Shown one piece after another: positions 1-7,722 of a stretch of 50,364 nt of DNA. The first letter of the stretch is position 1; every line of letters starts with the position of its first letter. The DNA is from JAHEAO01 sp041633555 (GTDB taxonomy: Bacteria; Pseudomonadota; Alphaproteobacteria; Rhodobacterales; Rhodobacteraceae), in assembly GCA_041633555.1 (NCBI GenBank), contig JBFKFZ010000020.1:1-50364 (forward strand). Reading direction: 5' to 3'. A program made the translations under genes and the position numbers. The notes under the pieces were generated by a model. The model did not search any database. It had not been told where the DNA came from and saw only the letters and a program-made list of their open reading frames with translations.

Positions 1-834
1 CTGGCCGCCGAGAATATCGGTATGCAGCGTGTCGCCGATCATCGCGTAGCGGCCCGAACCGAGCCCGTTCAAGGCGATCGAGAAGGCCTCGGGATAAGGT
101 TTGCCGAAAAGACGCGGCGCGATTCCGGTCCTGTCCTGCAAATCATGCGCCCAGTAGCCGGGCTCCACCGTCAGACCGCCCTCGCGCGGGGCGACGAGGT
201 CGGGGTTGCCTATGACGACCGGCCTGGGGCGCGCGGACAAGGCGCGGACCAGGCGGTCCTGGAGCGCCGCGGTCCAGCGGGCGGAGGACAGGAAGAGGAA
301 GCCTTCGGCCGCATCCCATGCCGCTCCCGGCTGTAGAAGGTCGAAAATGGCGCGGTCACCGGCATCCTCGAACCGGTCGTCCTCGGCACAGATGGCGCCC
401 CAGTGCAAGTTGGCGGCAACGGCGCCGAGATGGGCGAAGGTCACGTCCCGGCTGGAGACGATCTCGTCGCGCTTCACCTCGAGTCCCAGGCGGCGGTACT
501 TGGCCAGCGCCGCCTCGCCGGTATAGCTGGCGGCATTGGTCAGGATGCGGATGCCCCTGTCCATCCGGCGCAGCTGCGACAGGCAATCCGCCGCACCGGG
601 GATCGCGGTTTCGCCGACATTGAGCACGCCGAAACTGTCGAAAAGCAGACCGTCGAATTCGTCCGCCAGTTCCAGCAGGCCTGCTGCGCGGCGCGGCGGC
701 GCCTTGGCGGGTCGTGCCTGCGGCAGTCTTGCACGAATATCCTCGTAGCGGGCAAAGGCGGCGTCGACCGAAAGGGTCGGCGGACCGTCGGCTACGCTCT
801 CGGGCCGCAGGATTGTGGGGTCAGGCGATGTCAT
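1..834 (-). CDS. HAD-superfamily phosphatase, class IIA type (partial, C-terminus beyond left edge)
   Basis: A frame open without a stop for 278 codons runs from an ATG at 834 off the left edge. Near residues 47-54 it reads FDGLLFDSFGVL, in the position of the HAD motif I (DxD-type nucleophile; here D-S-F), followed by G-x-x-x-x-P-G-A and LTNAASY as in class IIA HAD enzymes (NagD/4-nitrophenylphosphatase-like, TIGR01459 type). Near the edge come GNPDLVAPR, FGKPYPEAF and MIGDTLHTDILGG, which match the conserved Lys and the motif III Asp residues. It is probably a soluble cytoplasmic phosphatase acting on a small phosphorylated metabolite, substrate unknown. The start overlaps the end of the upstream kinase remnant by 14 bases, so the two were probably an ancestral kinase-phosphatase pair. 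Confidence 0.85.
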   Translation of the reverse strand, partial: MTSPDPTILRPESVADGPPTLSVDAAFARYEDIRARLPQARPAKAPPRRAAGLLELADEFDGLLFDSFGVLNVGETAIPGAADCLSQLRRMDRGIRILTNAASYTGEAALAKYRRLGLEVKRDEIVSSRDVTFAHLGAVAANLHWGAICAEDDRFEDAGDRAIFDLLQPGAAWDAAEGFLFLSSARWTAALQDRLVRALSARPRPVVIGNPDLVAPREGGLTVEPGYWAHDLQDRTGIAPRLFGKPYPEAFSIALNGLGSGRYAMIGDTLHTDILGGQ

Positions 835-1135
835 GCAACACCTCGTGAAGGCGGCTGAAATGGGGTCGAAGCGCAGGGTAGAGGTCCTTGTAAAGACCGT
901 AAAGCCGGTCATAGCGGCCGCCCTCAACGGCGTCGGGCATATAGACCCGCCCTCCGCCACTCATCGCGGACGAGGCCTCCTCGATGCTCCCGTGCAGGCC
1001 GGCAGCGGCGGCCGCGAGCATGGCGGCACCCAGACAGGGCGCCTCGGATTCGCGCGCCGCCTCCCGGTGGGAATTGCCCTCGTCGACGAAGGCGACAACA
1101 CGCTCCCGTAGCGCCATAAGAGGTGGCCTGCCCAT
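821..1135 (-). pseudogene. Chimeric remnant: IS630-type transposase N-terminus fused in frame to the C-terminus of an FGGY sugar kinase
   Basis: The 104-residue frame is made of two unrelated pieces. Residues 1-28 (about 1052-1135) begin MGRPPLMALRERVVAFVDEG and continue NSHREAAR, the usual helix-turn-helix start of IS630-family transposases. From about residue 29 (821-1051) it reads EAPCLGAAMLAAAAAGLHG, then SIEEA, then GRYDRLYGLYKDLY, the usual end of FGGY carbohydrate kinases of the ribulokinase/pentulose kinase type. The kinase lacks its catalytic body, so it is dead as a kinase, and the transposase lacks its DDE core. The likely history is insertion of an IS630 element into the kinase gene followed by deletion of most of both. 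The join is in frame, so a small fusion protein could still be made. Both family assignments come from motif recognition. Confidence 0.75.
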
Positions 1136-1142
1136 CTGATGC

Positions 1143-1191
1143 CCCCATATCTGCCTCAGATACAGCGAACCACAGATCAGGACATATGGGG
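1143..1191. repeat. Inverted repeat at the presumed end of the IS630 remnant
   Basis: CCCCATAT at 1143-1150 is matched by ATATGGGG at 1184-1191, an exact 8-base inverted repeat with a 33-base spacer. It lies just upstream (minus strand) of the transposase-like start codon at 1135, where the terminal region of an IS630 element would be. It could be an internal transposase-binding repeat, the element end or chance. Confidence 0.4.
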
Positions 1192-1292
1192 ATCCTGAAT
1201 CACGTCAGGAGCGACACGCTCTAGCGGCGCAAAGTTGCCGGTATCAGTTGCCGATCCTTTGGGAGGATCAATCTATGTTTCGACGGTTTAGC

Positions 1293-1491
1293 TTTCGTTT
1301 CACATGGCCTGAAACGAAAATGTCTGAGACGGGTCTTTTGACTTGTTTTCAATGGTATAGTCGTTTCGGCGGTACTTTGGTCATTTAGGCTGCAAAATCG
1401 TTGCAAAAATCGTGAAACGAAAACTTGCATCGACGAAAAAGGTAAGCGTATCAATGCAATAATCGCTTCACGTCTACAGGGTATCGTTTCA
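1293..1491 (+). promoter_or_regulatory. Leader of the Fic gene with six TCGTTTCA/TGAAACGA boxes (candidate autoregulatory operator)
   Basis: Exact copies of the octamer lie at 1295-1302 (TCGTTTCA), 1310-1317 (TGAAACGA), 1413-1420 (TGAAACGA) and 1484-1491 (TCGTTTCA). One-mismatch copies lie at 1361-1368 (TCGTTTCG) and 1463-1470 (TCGCTTCA). The first two form a perfect inverted repeat, TTTCGTTTCA at 1293-1302 and TGAAACGAAA at 1310-1319, separated by 7 bases. The last copy ends on the A of the ATG at 1491. A -10-like TATAGT at 1356-1361 abuts one box, but no convincing -35 was seen. The stretch is visibly richer in A and T than its surroundings. Since the next gene encodes a winged-helix domain, binding by its own product is a natural inference. 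Confidence 0.5.
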
Positions 1492-2777
1492 TGGCTCTCT
1501 CAGAGCAAGACGTTCTCAACTTTGTGGCAAGTAACCCGGGTGCCGGGCGAGACGCCATTCGGAAGGGCGTGGCGCGGGATGTGAGTGAAACCACCGTCTG
1601 GCGGGTCTTGAAACGCCTGGTAGATGAAGGGCGCCTCGAGGTGTCGGGAAAAGGCAGGGCCACGGGATACCAGATCGCCGGTGCGGCGGTCGTCCGGGCG
1701 CATTTGTCGACCCCCTACAACCGGCGACCTCCCGTTCCTTACAAGCCAGCGTTCCTCGACGCCTATGTGCCGGGGAAGACGTGGTATCTGCCGGAAGCCG
1801 ACCGGGCCCTGCTGCTGGAGGCAGGGCGCCCTCAAGGAGGAGCGATGCCAGCCGGCACCTATGCGCGCAGTATCCTGGAGCAACTCCTTGTTGATCTCAG
1901 CTGGGCGTCGTCGCGGATGGAGGGTAACACCTATGACATCCTTCAAACCGAACGGCTGATCCGGTTCGGCGAGGAGGCCGCGGGCAAAGATCTCAAGGAA
2001 GCCTTGATGATCCTGAACCACAAGGAGGCGATTCAGTATGTCGTCGACAATCTCGACGAGATCGGGCTTCGCCGTCCTGACATCTTCTCGCTCCACGCAC
2101 TTCTGTCGGATGGTCTACTTGCCGCCCCGGCCATGTCGGGTCGTCTGCGGGCCATGCCGGTCGGGATCTCGCATTCGAGCTATCGGCCGCTCGAGGACGC
2201 GATCACGATCTCGGAGGAGTCCGACATCCTGCTCCACAAGGCGGCCCAGATCACCGACCTGTTCGAGCAGTCCTTCTTTCTGCTGGTACACATCCCGTAT
2301 CTGCAAGCATTCGCGGACGTCAACAAACGGACCTCGCGAGTGGCCTCCAACATCCCGCTCTTGAAATCTGACCTCGCGCCGATGTCCTTCACCACGATGG
2401 ATGACAGTGATTACATCGATGGGCTGATCGGGGTTTACGAATTGAACAACGTGTCGCTGCTCCGCGAGGTCTACCTCGACGCCTACGTGGCCTCGGCCGA
2501 AGACTACCGCGTCCTTCGGGCCGAGGTTGAGCGTCCGGAGAAAGCCGCACTGGCCTACCGGGATTTCGTACGCGCTGCTCTTCGCCGCTGTGTTCTGGAG
2601 TTCAAGGCGTTCCGCCAAGATGACGTGCTGGCGATGGCCGCTGAGGCGGGCGTGCCCGAGGCCGATCGCGAGGGTGTTGTCGTCTATGTCAGGGATCAAC
2701 TCGCCGGTCTCCACGAGGGGAACGTCATTCGGTACCGTCTCAAGCCGGGCGATCTGGAAGGTGTCGACCTGGGTTGA
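1491..2777 (+). CDS. Winged-helix/Fic-domain protein (putative AMP/NMP-transferase)
   Basis: The 428-residue product starts with a winged-helix DNA-binding domain (about residues 1-65, with VSETTVWRVLKRLVDEGRLE as recognition helix and start of wing). A Fic domain follows. SSRMEGN at 140-146 fits the [S/T]xxxE[G/N] inhibitory helix placed N-terminal to the core (class II Fic). The catalytic loop at 267-283, HIPYLQAFADVNKRTSR, is a variant of HPFx[D/E]GNGRxxR: the His and the D-x-N-(K)-R part remain but spacing and the Gly differ. Fic enzymes usually transfer AMP from ATP to a Tyr, Ser or Thr of a target protein. Activity and target here are unknown. The C-terminal third (about 330-428) looks helical and has no motif I recognise. 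The gene stands alone, with IS scars on both sides, which suggests horizontal acquisition. Confidence 0.85.
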   Translation: MALSEQDVLNFVASNPGAGRDAIRKGVARDVSETTVWRVLKRLVDEGRLEVSGKGRATGYQIAGAAVVRAHLSTPYNRRPPVPYKPAFLDAYVPGKTWYLPEADRALLLEAGRPQGGAMPAGTYARSILEQLLVDLSWASSRMEGNTYDILQTERLIRFGEEAAGKDLKEALMILNHKEAIQYVVDNLDEIGLRRPDIFSLHALLSDGLLAAPAMSGRLRAMPVGISHSSYRPLEDAITISEESDILLHKAAQITDLFEQSFFLLVHIPYLQAFADVNKRTSRVASNIPLLKSDLAPMSFTTMDDSDYIDGLIGVYELNNVSLLREVYLDAYVASAEDYRVLRAEVERPEKAALAYRDFVRAALRRCVLEFKAFRQDDVLAMAAEAGVPEADREGVVVYVRDQLAGLHEGNVIRYRLKPGDLEGVDLG

Positions 2778-3446
2778 ACCCGAGATGGCGAAGGCGCCCT
2801 GCGTGCCAGCCAGGCGATCGCGCGTGTAGCAAACGCTACCGCCCGAGCAACTTATACACGAACGGCGTATTCTGTTCTCTAATCTGTCAATTCGCCTTTC
2901 CTTCATTGTCGATGTCTGGGGTTGCCTTCGTTCTCTTCGAGCTCCAGGGCTCACAATGGGGTGGGCTGGAGGTAGGTCGGCAAGGTTGAAACCGCAGTCA
3001 TGCTTGGTGCGCTGCTACGGAATACGCGCCGTGTCCTACGCCCTCCCTCGGGCATCGTTCCCGCTGGGAACCGGTTTTGGGAATCCTCGGATGGATGGGT
3101 GTCAGGCGGCTTTGAAGTCGGTTTGGTCTCGCATTACTGCATGAAGGATTAGTGCCAGCCGACGCGCGAGAGCCCCCCCCGCGCTTTGCGCATCGTTGAG
3201 CGGGCGGCGACAGACGGGGGCGGTTTCTCTTGGGGCCGCCGGGATATTTCCGAACGGAAGATGTGCATAGTGAAGTGGCGTTTCGGTCAGTTGGCGGATC
3301 GACAGATCTTGTGTCCACCCCCCCGCGCGGCCCCCGTGGAGCGCAAAAAAGGTAAATGTCGGTGACGCTAATTGTCTTGTTTCAAGGGGATAGATGTTTG
3401 TCCGCGCGCGGACCCCCGCCCGGCCACGCGATACCGCAGGGATGGC
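2778..3446. other. Gene-poor gap between the Fic gene and moaA
   Basis: No convincing intact gene was seen in these 669 bases. A short stem GTAGC-AAAC-GCTAC follows the Fic gene near 2826-2839 but lacks a T tract. The right part holds a possible transposase C-terminal scar (3102-3312, minus strand). The 14-base palindrome GTCCGCGCGCGGAC at 3400-3413 lies just beyond the 3' end of moaA and might act as a weak stop signal for it, though no U-run follows. Confidence 0.5.
3102..3312 (-). pseudogene. Possible C-terminal remnant of an IS110-type transposase
   Basis: The minus strand has an open frame ending at the TGA at 3102-3104. Its last residues read GALARRLALILHAVMRD and then QTDFKAA, which resembles the C-terminal tail of IS110/IS116/IS902-type transposases (ARRLAxILHxMxRDGTxF). 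Upstream, the frame (HYAHLPFGNIPAAPRE and so on) matches nothing I recognise, and there is no obvious start codon or catalytic domain. It may be a decayed end of an element or chance similarity. An eight-base G run on this strand sits inside the frame. Confidence 0.3.
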
Positions 3447-4454
3447 CTACCCGCCCGTATGGCTCATATGCCGACTGACCTGCCCGTCCGCCCTTTGCCG
3501 TGAATAATCGAAATCGTGGCCCTTGGGTTTGCGGTCGATCGCGGCGCGGATGGCCGTTTCCAGCGGCACGTCGCTATCGGGATGATTGCGGAGCGGTTTC
3601 CTGAGGTCGGCCATATCCTCTTGCCCGAGGCACATGTAAAGCTCGCCGGTGCAGGTCAGCCGCACCCGGTTGCAGCTTTCGCAGAAATTATGCGTCAGCG
3701 GCGTGATGAAGCCGATCTTCTGGCCGGTTTCCTCGAGCCGGACATAGCGCGCCGGGCCGCCGGTCCGTTCGGCGAGGTCGGTGAGCGTGTAGGCCTCTGA
3801 CAGGCCGCGGCGCAGGTCGTTTAACGACCAGTACTGGCCGATCCGGTCCTCGTTGCCGAGATCGCCCATCGGCATCACCTCGATCCAGGTCAGGTCCGCA
3901 TCGCGCGCGGCGCACCATTCGGTGAGGGTGAAAAGCTCATCCTCGTTGAAGCCTTTCAGGGCCACGGCGTTGATCTTCACGCGCAGCCCGGCAGCTTGAG
4001 CGGCGTCGATACCCTTCAATACTTGTGGCAGGCGGCCCCAGCGCGTGACACGGGCGAATTTCGCCTCGTCCAACGTATCGAGCGAAACATTGATGCGCCT
4101 GACCCCGGCCGCGACAAGATCGCCGGCAAACCTTTGTAGCTGCGAACCGTTGGTGGTGACCGTCATTTCCTTCAGCATGCCGGCTTCAAGATGCCGCGAC
4201 ATGGCGTTGAAGAAAGTCATGATATCGCGGCGCACCAATGGCTCGCCGCCGGTGATCCGCAGCTTTTCGACGCCGAGGCGGATGAAGGTCGAGCACATCC
4301 GATCCAGTTCTTCCAGTGACAGAAGCTCCTTCTTCGGCAGGAAGGTCATGTTCTCGGACATGCAATAGACGCAGCGGAAATCGCAGCGGTCGGTGACCGA
4401 GACGCGCAGGTAGGAGATGGCGCGCTGGAACGGGTCTGTGAGCGGCGTTGTCAT
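3447..4454 (-). CDS. moaA: GTP 3',8-cyclase MoaA (molybdenum cofactor biosynthesis)
   Basis: This radical-SAM enzyme converts GTP to 3',8-cyclo-GTP, the first step of molybdopterin synthesis, in the cytoplasm. Near the N-terminus CDFRCVYC supplies the CxxxCxxC triad for the SAM-binding 4Fe-4S cluster, followed by RITGGEPLVRRD. The C-terminal GTP-binding cluster is seen in FCESCNRVRLTCTGELYMC. The chain ends in the Gly-Gly pair that MoaA needs for activity. At 335 residues it has normal length. I chose the ATG at 4454 (MTTPLTDPFQRAISYLRVS), matching the family start. An in-frame ATG at 4514 would add 20 unusual residues and approach the divergent lipoprotein gene. No other mo genes are nearby, so it is probably expressed alone. 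Confidence 0.95.
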   Translation of the reverse strand: MTTPLTDPFQRAISYLRVSVTDRCDFRCVYCMSENMTFLPKKELLSLEELDRMCSTFIRLGVEKLRITGGEPLVRRDIMTFFNAMSRHLEAGMLKEMTVTTNGSQLQRFAGDLVAAGVRRINVSLDTLDEAKFARVTRWGRLPQVLKGIDAAQAAGLRVKINAVALKGFNEDELFTLTEWCAARDADLTWIEVMPMGDLGNEDRIGQYWSLNDLRRGLSEAYTLTDLAERTGGPARYVRLEETGQKIGFITPLTHNFCESCNRVRLTCTGELYMCLGQEDMADLRKPLRNHPDSDVPLETAIRAAIDRKPKGHDFDYSRQRADGQVSRHMSHTGG

Positions 4455-4539
4455 AGGGGCGAAACTAGGCCTGTCGCCGAGGCGCTTCAAGGGGCAGATG
4501 CGATTGAATGCCATGCGGTTTCATCCTAGCATTCGTCCC

Positions 4540-4995
4540 ATGAGGTTCCTGCTTCCCGTCCTTCCCGCCCTGCTGCTGACCGGCTGTATCGCCGCGTTCC
4601 AGCCCGGTCCTCCCAACGATGCTGCGGTTGGCAATACCGCAGCAACGACACCGACGCCGCCGGCTGAAGCGGTAACGGCGGATCAGTTTGACACCACGAC
4701 CGAGGCGGAGCGCGAGGCGGCGCTGGCCGGTCCGCCTGCGGGCGAGCGTGAGCTGGGGCGCACGGTGGCATCGCTTGGCAATCCGGCTGATCCCGGTTTC
4801 TGGCTGGAAACGCCGCTGGTCAACGCAACGGCGCAAGGCAGAGTTGTCTACCCGCCGACTGGCAACAGCGTCGCGGTGGAATTGCGGCCGATCGATGGTC
4901 CGGCAACCGCAGGCAGCCGGGTTTCGCTGCCCGCGCTGCGGCTGCTCGGGGCACCACTGACGGGCCTGCCGGAACTGATCGTCTATGCGGAGTAA
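4540..4995 (+). CDS. Small lipoprotein of unknown function
   Basis: The 151-residue product begins MRFLLPVLPALLLTGCIAA, a lipoprotein signal peptide with lipobox LLTGC (Cys about residue 16). A Pro/Thr/Ala-rich linker follows, then a short C-terminal domain with GFWLETPLVNATAQGRVV and VAVELRPIDGP. It should sit in the cell envelope as a lipid-anchored protein. The ATG at 4540 gives a compact signal peptide; earlier in-frame starts lack one and would overlap the divergent moaA. It ends 3 bases before the acyl-CoA synthetase gene, so the two are likely co-transcribed. No functional domain is recognised. Confidence 0.75.
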   Translation: MRFLLPVLPALLLTGCIAAFQPGPPNDAAVGNTAATTPTPPAEAVTADQFDTTTEAEREAALAGPPAGERELGRTVASLGNPADPGFWLETPLVNATAQGRVVYPPTGNSVAVELRPIDGPATAGSRVSLPALRLLGAPLTGLPELIVYAE

Positions 4996-4998
4996 GGC

Positions 4999-6612
4999 AT
5001 GAGCCGCCGGGCAATTGCCGGGCTTGCAGACTGGGATCGCATGCGGGAGCAGCACCGCTGGGCGGTGCCAAAGCACTTCAACATCGCCGAACGCTGCTGC
5101 GACAGTTGGGCGAAGGTGGAACCCGAGCGGCTTGCGATCCGGCATGTCGGGGGCGATGGTGCGGTCGGCGACTGGACCTATGGTGGATTGAAGCGCGCCT
5201 CCGACGGGCTGGCGCAGAGTTTCAATGAATGCGGTGTCGAACGCGGCGATCGGGTGGCGGTCCTTCTGTCGCAATGCCCCGAGGTGCTGATCACGCATTT
5301 CGCGGCGATGAAGCTCGGGGCGGTGGGGCTGCCGCTCTTCACCTTGTTCGGCGAAGATGCCTTGCGCTACCGGTTGGCCGACAGCGGTGCGAAGGTCGTG
5401 GTGACGGATGCCGAGAACCTTGACAAGGTGATGGCGCTCCGGAGTGATCTGCCGGACCTTTCAGAGGTCTATGTGGTCGGCGATGCGGCGCCTCCGGTGC
5501 GCGGATTCAGGGAGGAAATCGAAGCGGCGCGCGAGGAATTGGTCGCCGTAGAGACCGCCGCCGAGGATCCGGCAATTCTGATCTACACATCTGGCACCAC
5601 CGGGCCGCCCAAGGGTGTTCTGCATGCGCACCGGTTCCTCTTGGGCCACCTGCCATCGATCGAATGCACCCACCCGGGTTTCGGGCAGGCAGGGGATGTG
5701 GGTTGGACACCTGCGGACTGGGCCTGGATCGGAGGGTTGATGGATATGGCGATGCCGAGCCTCTATTACGGTGTGCCGCTGATCAGCCACCGGATGCGGA
5801 AATTCGATGCTGATGCGGCCTTCCGGCTCATTGACCGGCAGGGGGTGCGGAACCTCTTCCTGCCGCCGACCGCACTGAAGCTGATGCGCGCCGCGCGCGT
5901 GCCGAATTCGGCGCAGGTGCGCTCGGTAACTTCGGGCGGCGAGTCGCTCGGCGCGGATCTACTGGATTGGGGCCTGACGACGCTCGGCGCGCCGATCAAC
6001 GAGATCTATGGCCAGACCGAGTGCAATCTGGTGCTTGCTTCCTGCCACGGGCTGATCGAAGTGCGGCCGGGCTCGATGGGCCGCGCTCTGCCCGGCTTCG
6101 ACGTGGCAGTTCTCGATGAAGCGGGCCGGGCGGTTCCAGTCGGCGAAATGGGTGAGATCTGCGTGAAAACGCCCAATCCGGTGATGTTCCTTCGTTATTG
6201 GCAAAAGCCCGAAGAGACGGCGAAGAAGCTGCGGGGCGGCTGGCTACGGACCGGTGATCTGGGGACTTGCGACAGAGAGGGCTACTTCACCTATGCTTCG
6301 CGCGATGATGACGTGATCACCTCGGCGGGCTACCGGATCGGGCCAACAGAGATTGAGAACTGCCTGACCGGACATGCCGACGTGGTGATGGCGGCGGCAG
6401 TAGGGCTGCCAGACCCGGTGCGGACAGAGGTGGTCAAGGCCTTCGTCGTCCTTCGCGAGGGTGCGGACTGGGAAGGGCTGGAAGCGGCACTGATCCAGCG
6501 TGTGCGAGACAGGGTGAGTCCGCATGTCGCCCCCAGGATGATCGAACGCGTCGCGGCGCTGCCGATGACAGCGACAGGCAAGATCATGCGTCGGGAGCTG
6601 CGCGGGAAATAG
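4999..6612 (+). CDS. AMP-binding acyl-CoA synthetase (acetyl/medium-chain acyl-CoA synthetase-like)
   Basis: This 537-residue member of the ANL superfamily probably activates a carboxylic acid to acyl-CoA through an acyl-adenylate. The P-loop-like motif ILIYTSGTTGPPKGVLHAHR lies near residues 193-212. INEIYGQTECNLV is the A5 motif, GWLRTGDLGTCDREGYF the A7 region, and YRIGPTEIE sits at the hinge. The end, PMTATGKIMRREL, holds the catalytic Lys of the A10 motif. The sequence resembles the acetyl/propionyl and medium-chain (ACSM-like) synthetases more than long-chain FadD, but the exact substrate cannot be read. It starts 3 bases after the lipoprotein gene. All core motifs are intact. Confidence 0.88.
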   Translation: MSRRAIAGLADWDRMREQHRWAVPKHFNIAERCCDSWAKVEPERLAIRHVGGDGAVGDWTYGGLKRASDGLAQSFNECGVERGDRVAVLLSQCPEVLITHFAAMKLGAVGLPLFTLFGEDALRYRLADSGAKVVVTDAENLDKVMALRSDLPDLSEVYVVGDAAPPVRGFREEIEAAREELVAVETAAEDPAILIYTSGTTGPPKGVLHAHRFLLGHLPSIECTHPGFGQAGDVGWTPADWAWIGGLMDMAMPSLYYGVPLISHRMRKFDADAAFRLIDRQGVRNLFLPPTALKLMRAARVPNSAQVRSVTSGGESLGADLLDWGLTTLGAPINEIYGQTECNLVLASCHGLIEVRPGSMGRALPGFDVAVLDEAGRAVPVGEMGEICVKTPNPVMFLRYWQKPEETAKKLRGGWLRTGDLGTCDREGYFTYASRDDDVITSAGYRIGPTEIENCLTGHADVVMAAAVGLPDPVRTEVVKAFVVLREGADWEGLEAALIQRVRDRVSPHVAPRMIERVAALPMTATGKIMRRELRGK

Positions 6613-6920
6613 CACGTTCCTCTCGGTGGAACCCGGCGGGTTTGACGCGGTATCTTCTTGCAGTGCTGTTTTCCGAAGCCAGAAAAGCCGAATGCTCGCC
6701 CCCCGCTGAGCGGGAGCAAACAGGACAGGAATTACCGGCTTACCCGGCGGCGCAGGCACGTCGCCATGCGTGTAGCCGCATCGATCCGGCCCGATATAGC
6801 ACTCCTGGAGCTGTCCTTTGGTTTCTTGCTTCGCGATAATTGTCGATGAAGGACCTAGTCTCAAAGTGACAGATCCGCTCCGCCGGCATAGCCTTTGGAG
6901 GGATCAAGTAGGGAGGTCAA
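6613..6920. other. Gap between the acyl-CoA synthetase and GST genes
   Basis: These 308 bases hold no gene I can support; the small open frames have no codon pattern or homology I recognise. A short stem CCCGC-TGA-GCGGG lies near 6704-6716 without a U tract. A purine-rich ribosome-binding site (GGGAGG) precedes the GST start at 6921. Confidence 0.5.
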
Positions 6921-7624
6921 ATGCGCGCACTGCTTTTCACAACCGGATCACCCTTCGCGCGGGCGGTGCGGATCGTGCTTGACGAGCTTGAACTGGACTA
7001 CGAACGGCGCGAAGACATCATGACCCCTGGCGTCGAGGCCAGAGCGACCGCGACGCCCACGCTTCAGGTGCCTACATTCTGGGACGGCGATCTGACACTT
7101 TGGGAAAGTGGAACCATCGTCGAGTACCTGCTTTCGACCTATCCGAACCGGCCGACCGCAGCGCCCCCGCTCGCTAAACACGCATTCCGCCCGGGCATGG
7201 AATGGCAGGATAAGTTGATATTCTCCACGATACAAACCTTTGGAAATGCAGCAACAATCATCTCGCAGATGACATGGTCCGGTGTCGGCGTCGAGGACAA
7301 TTCACATCTCGAAAGGTCGAGCGAGAAGCTCAATCACATTCTCCAATGCTTGAAACCCGACTGGACGACGGTGCGGGCGGGTTGATGCCCAGCTGCGTCT
7401 CGATGCAGGACATCTTTCTTGCCGCGCATGTGCGATTCGTCCAGGCTCGGCCGCTCGGAATTGACCTCGGTCTTCAGCACTATCCAAGGCTCGAGGGGCT
7501 GCTGGACGCGTTGGATAATCGAAAAAGCTTCAAGGTCAACCCTGTCTGGTGGTGGGAACCGGGCATCGTCGCCTACGAGCCCGACGGAACGCCGATATTC
7601 AAGGATGCCGGCATGTCGAGCTGA
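6921..7624 (+). pseudogene. Glutathione S-transferase family protein, broken by a one-base frameshift
   Basis: The first frame (6921-7385) encodes an N-terminal thioredoxin-like GST domain (MRALLFTTGSPFARAVRIVL, TPTLQVPTFWDGDLTLWESG with the glutathione-contacting E-S pair) and part of the helical domain. It then runs into KPDWTTVRAG and a stop. The normal continuation is in another frame, LETRLDDGAGGLMP, then SMQDIFLAAHVRFV and PRLEGLLDALDN, ending at 7624. The switch fits loss of one base at about 7347-7355, in the TGCTTGAAACC stretch. Together the parts would give about 234 residues, a normal GST length. It is either a recent pseudogene or a sequencing error. A GGGAGG site precedes the start. 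Confidence 0.8.
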
Positions 7625-7722
7625 ACGGCAACTATCTCCGCCACCTCGGACACCGTTGTGCGTGCGCGGCAATTCCATGCTACGCATGCATTCATGAACC
7701 TGAACCAGCGAGGGGGGCGGTC

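Noticed and set aside
3400..3413. Palindrome GTCCGCGCGCGGAC as an intrinsic terminator for moaA
   Set aside because: There is no U tract on the moaA side and a self-complementary palindrome leaves little loop; only noted as a possible weak signal.
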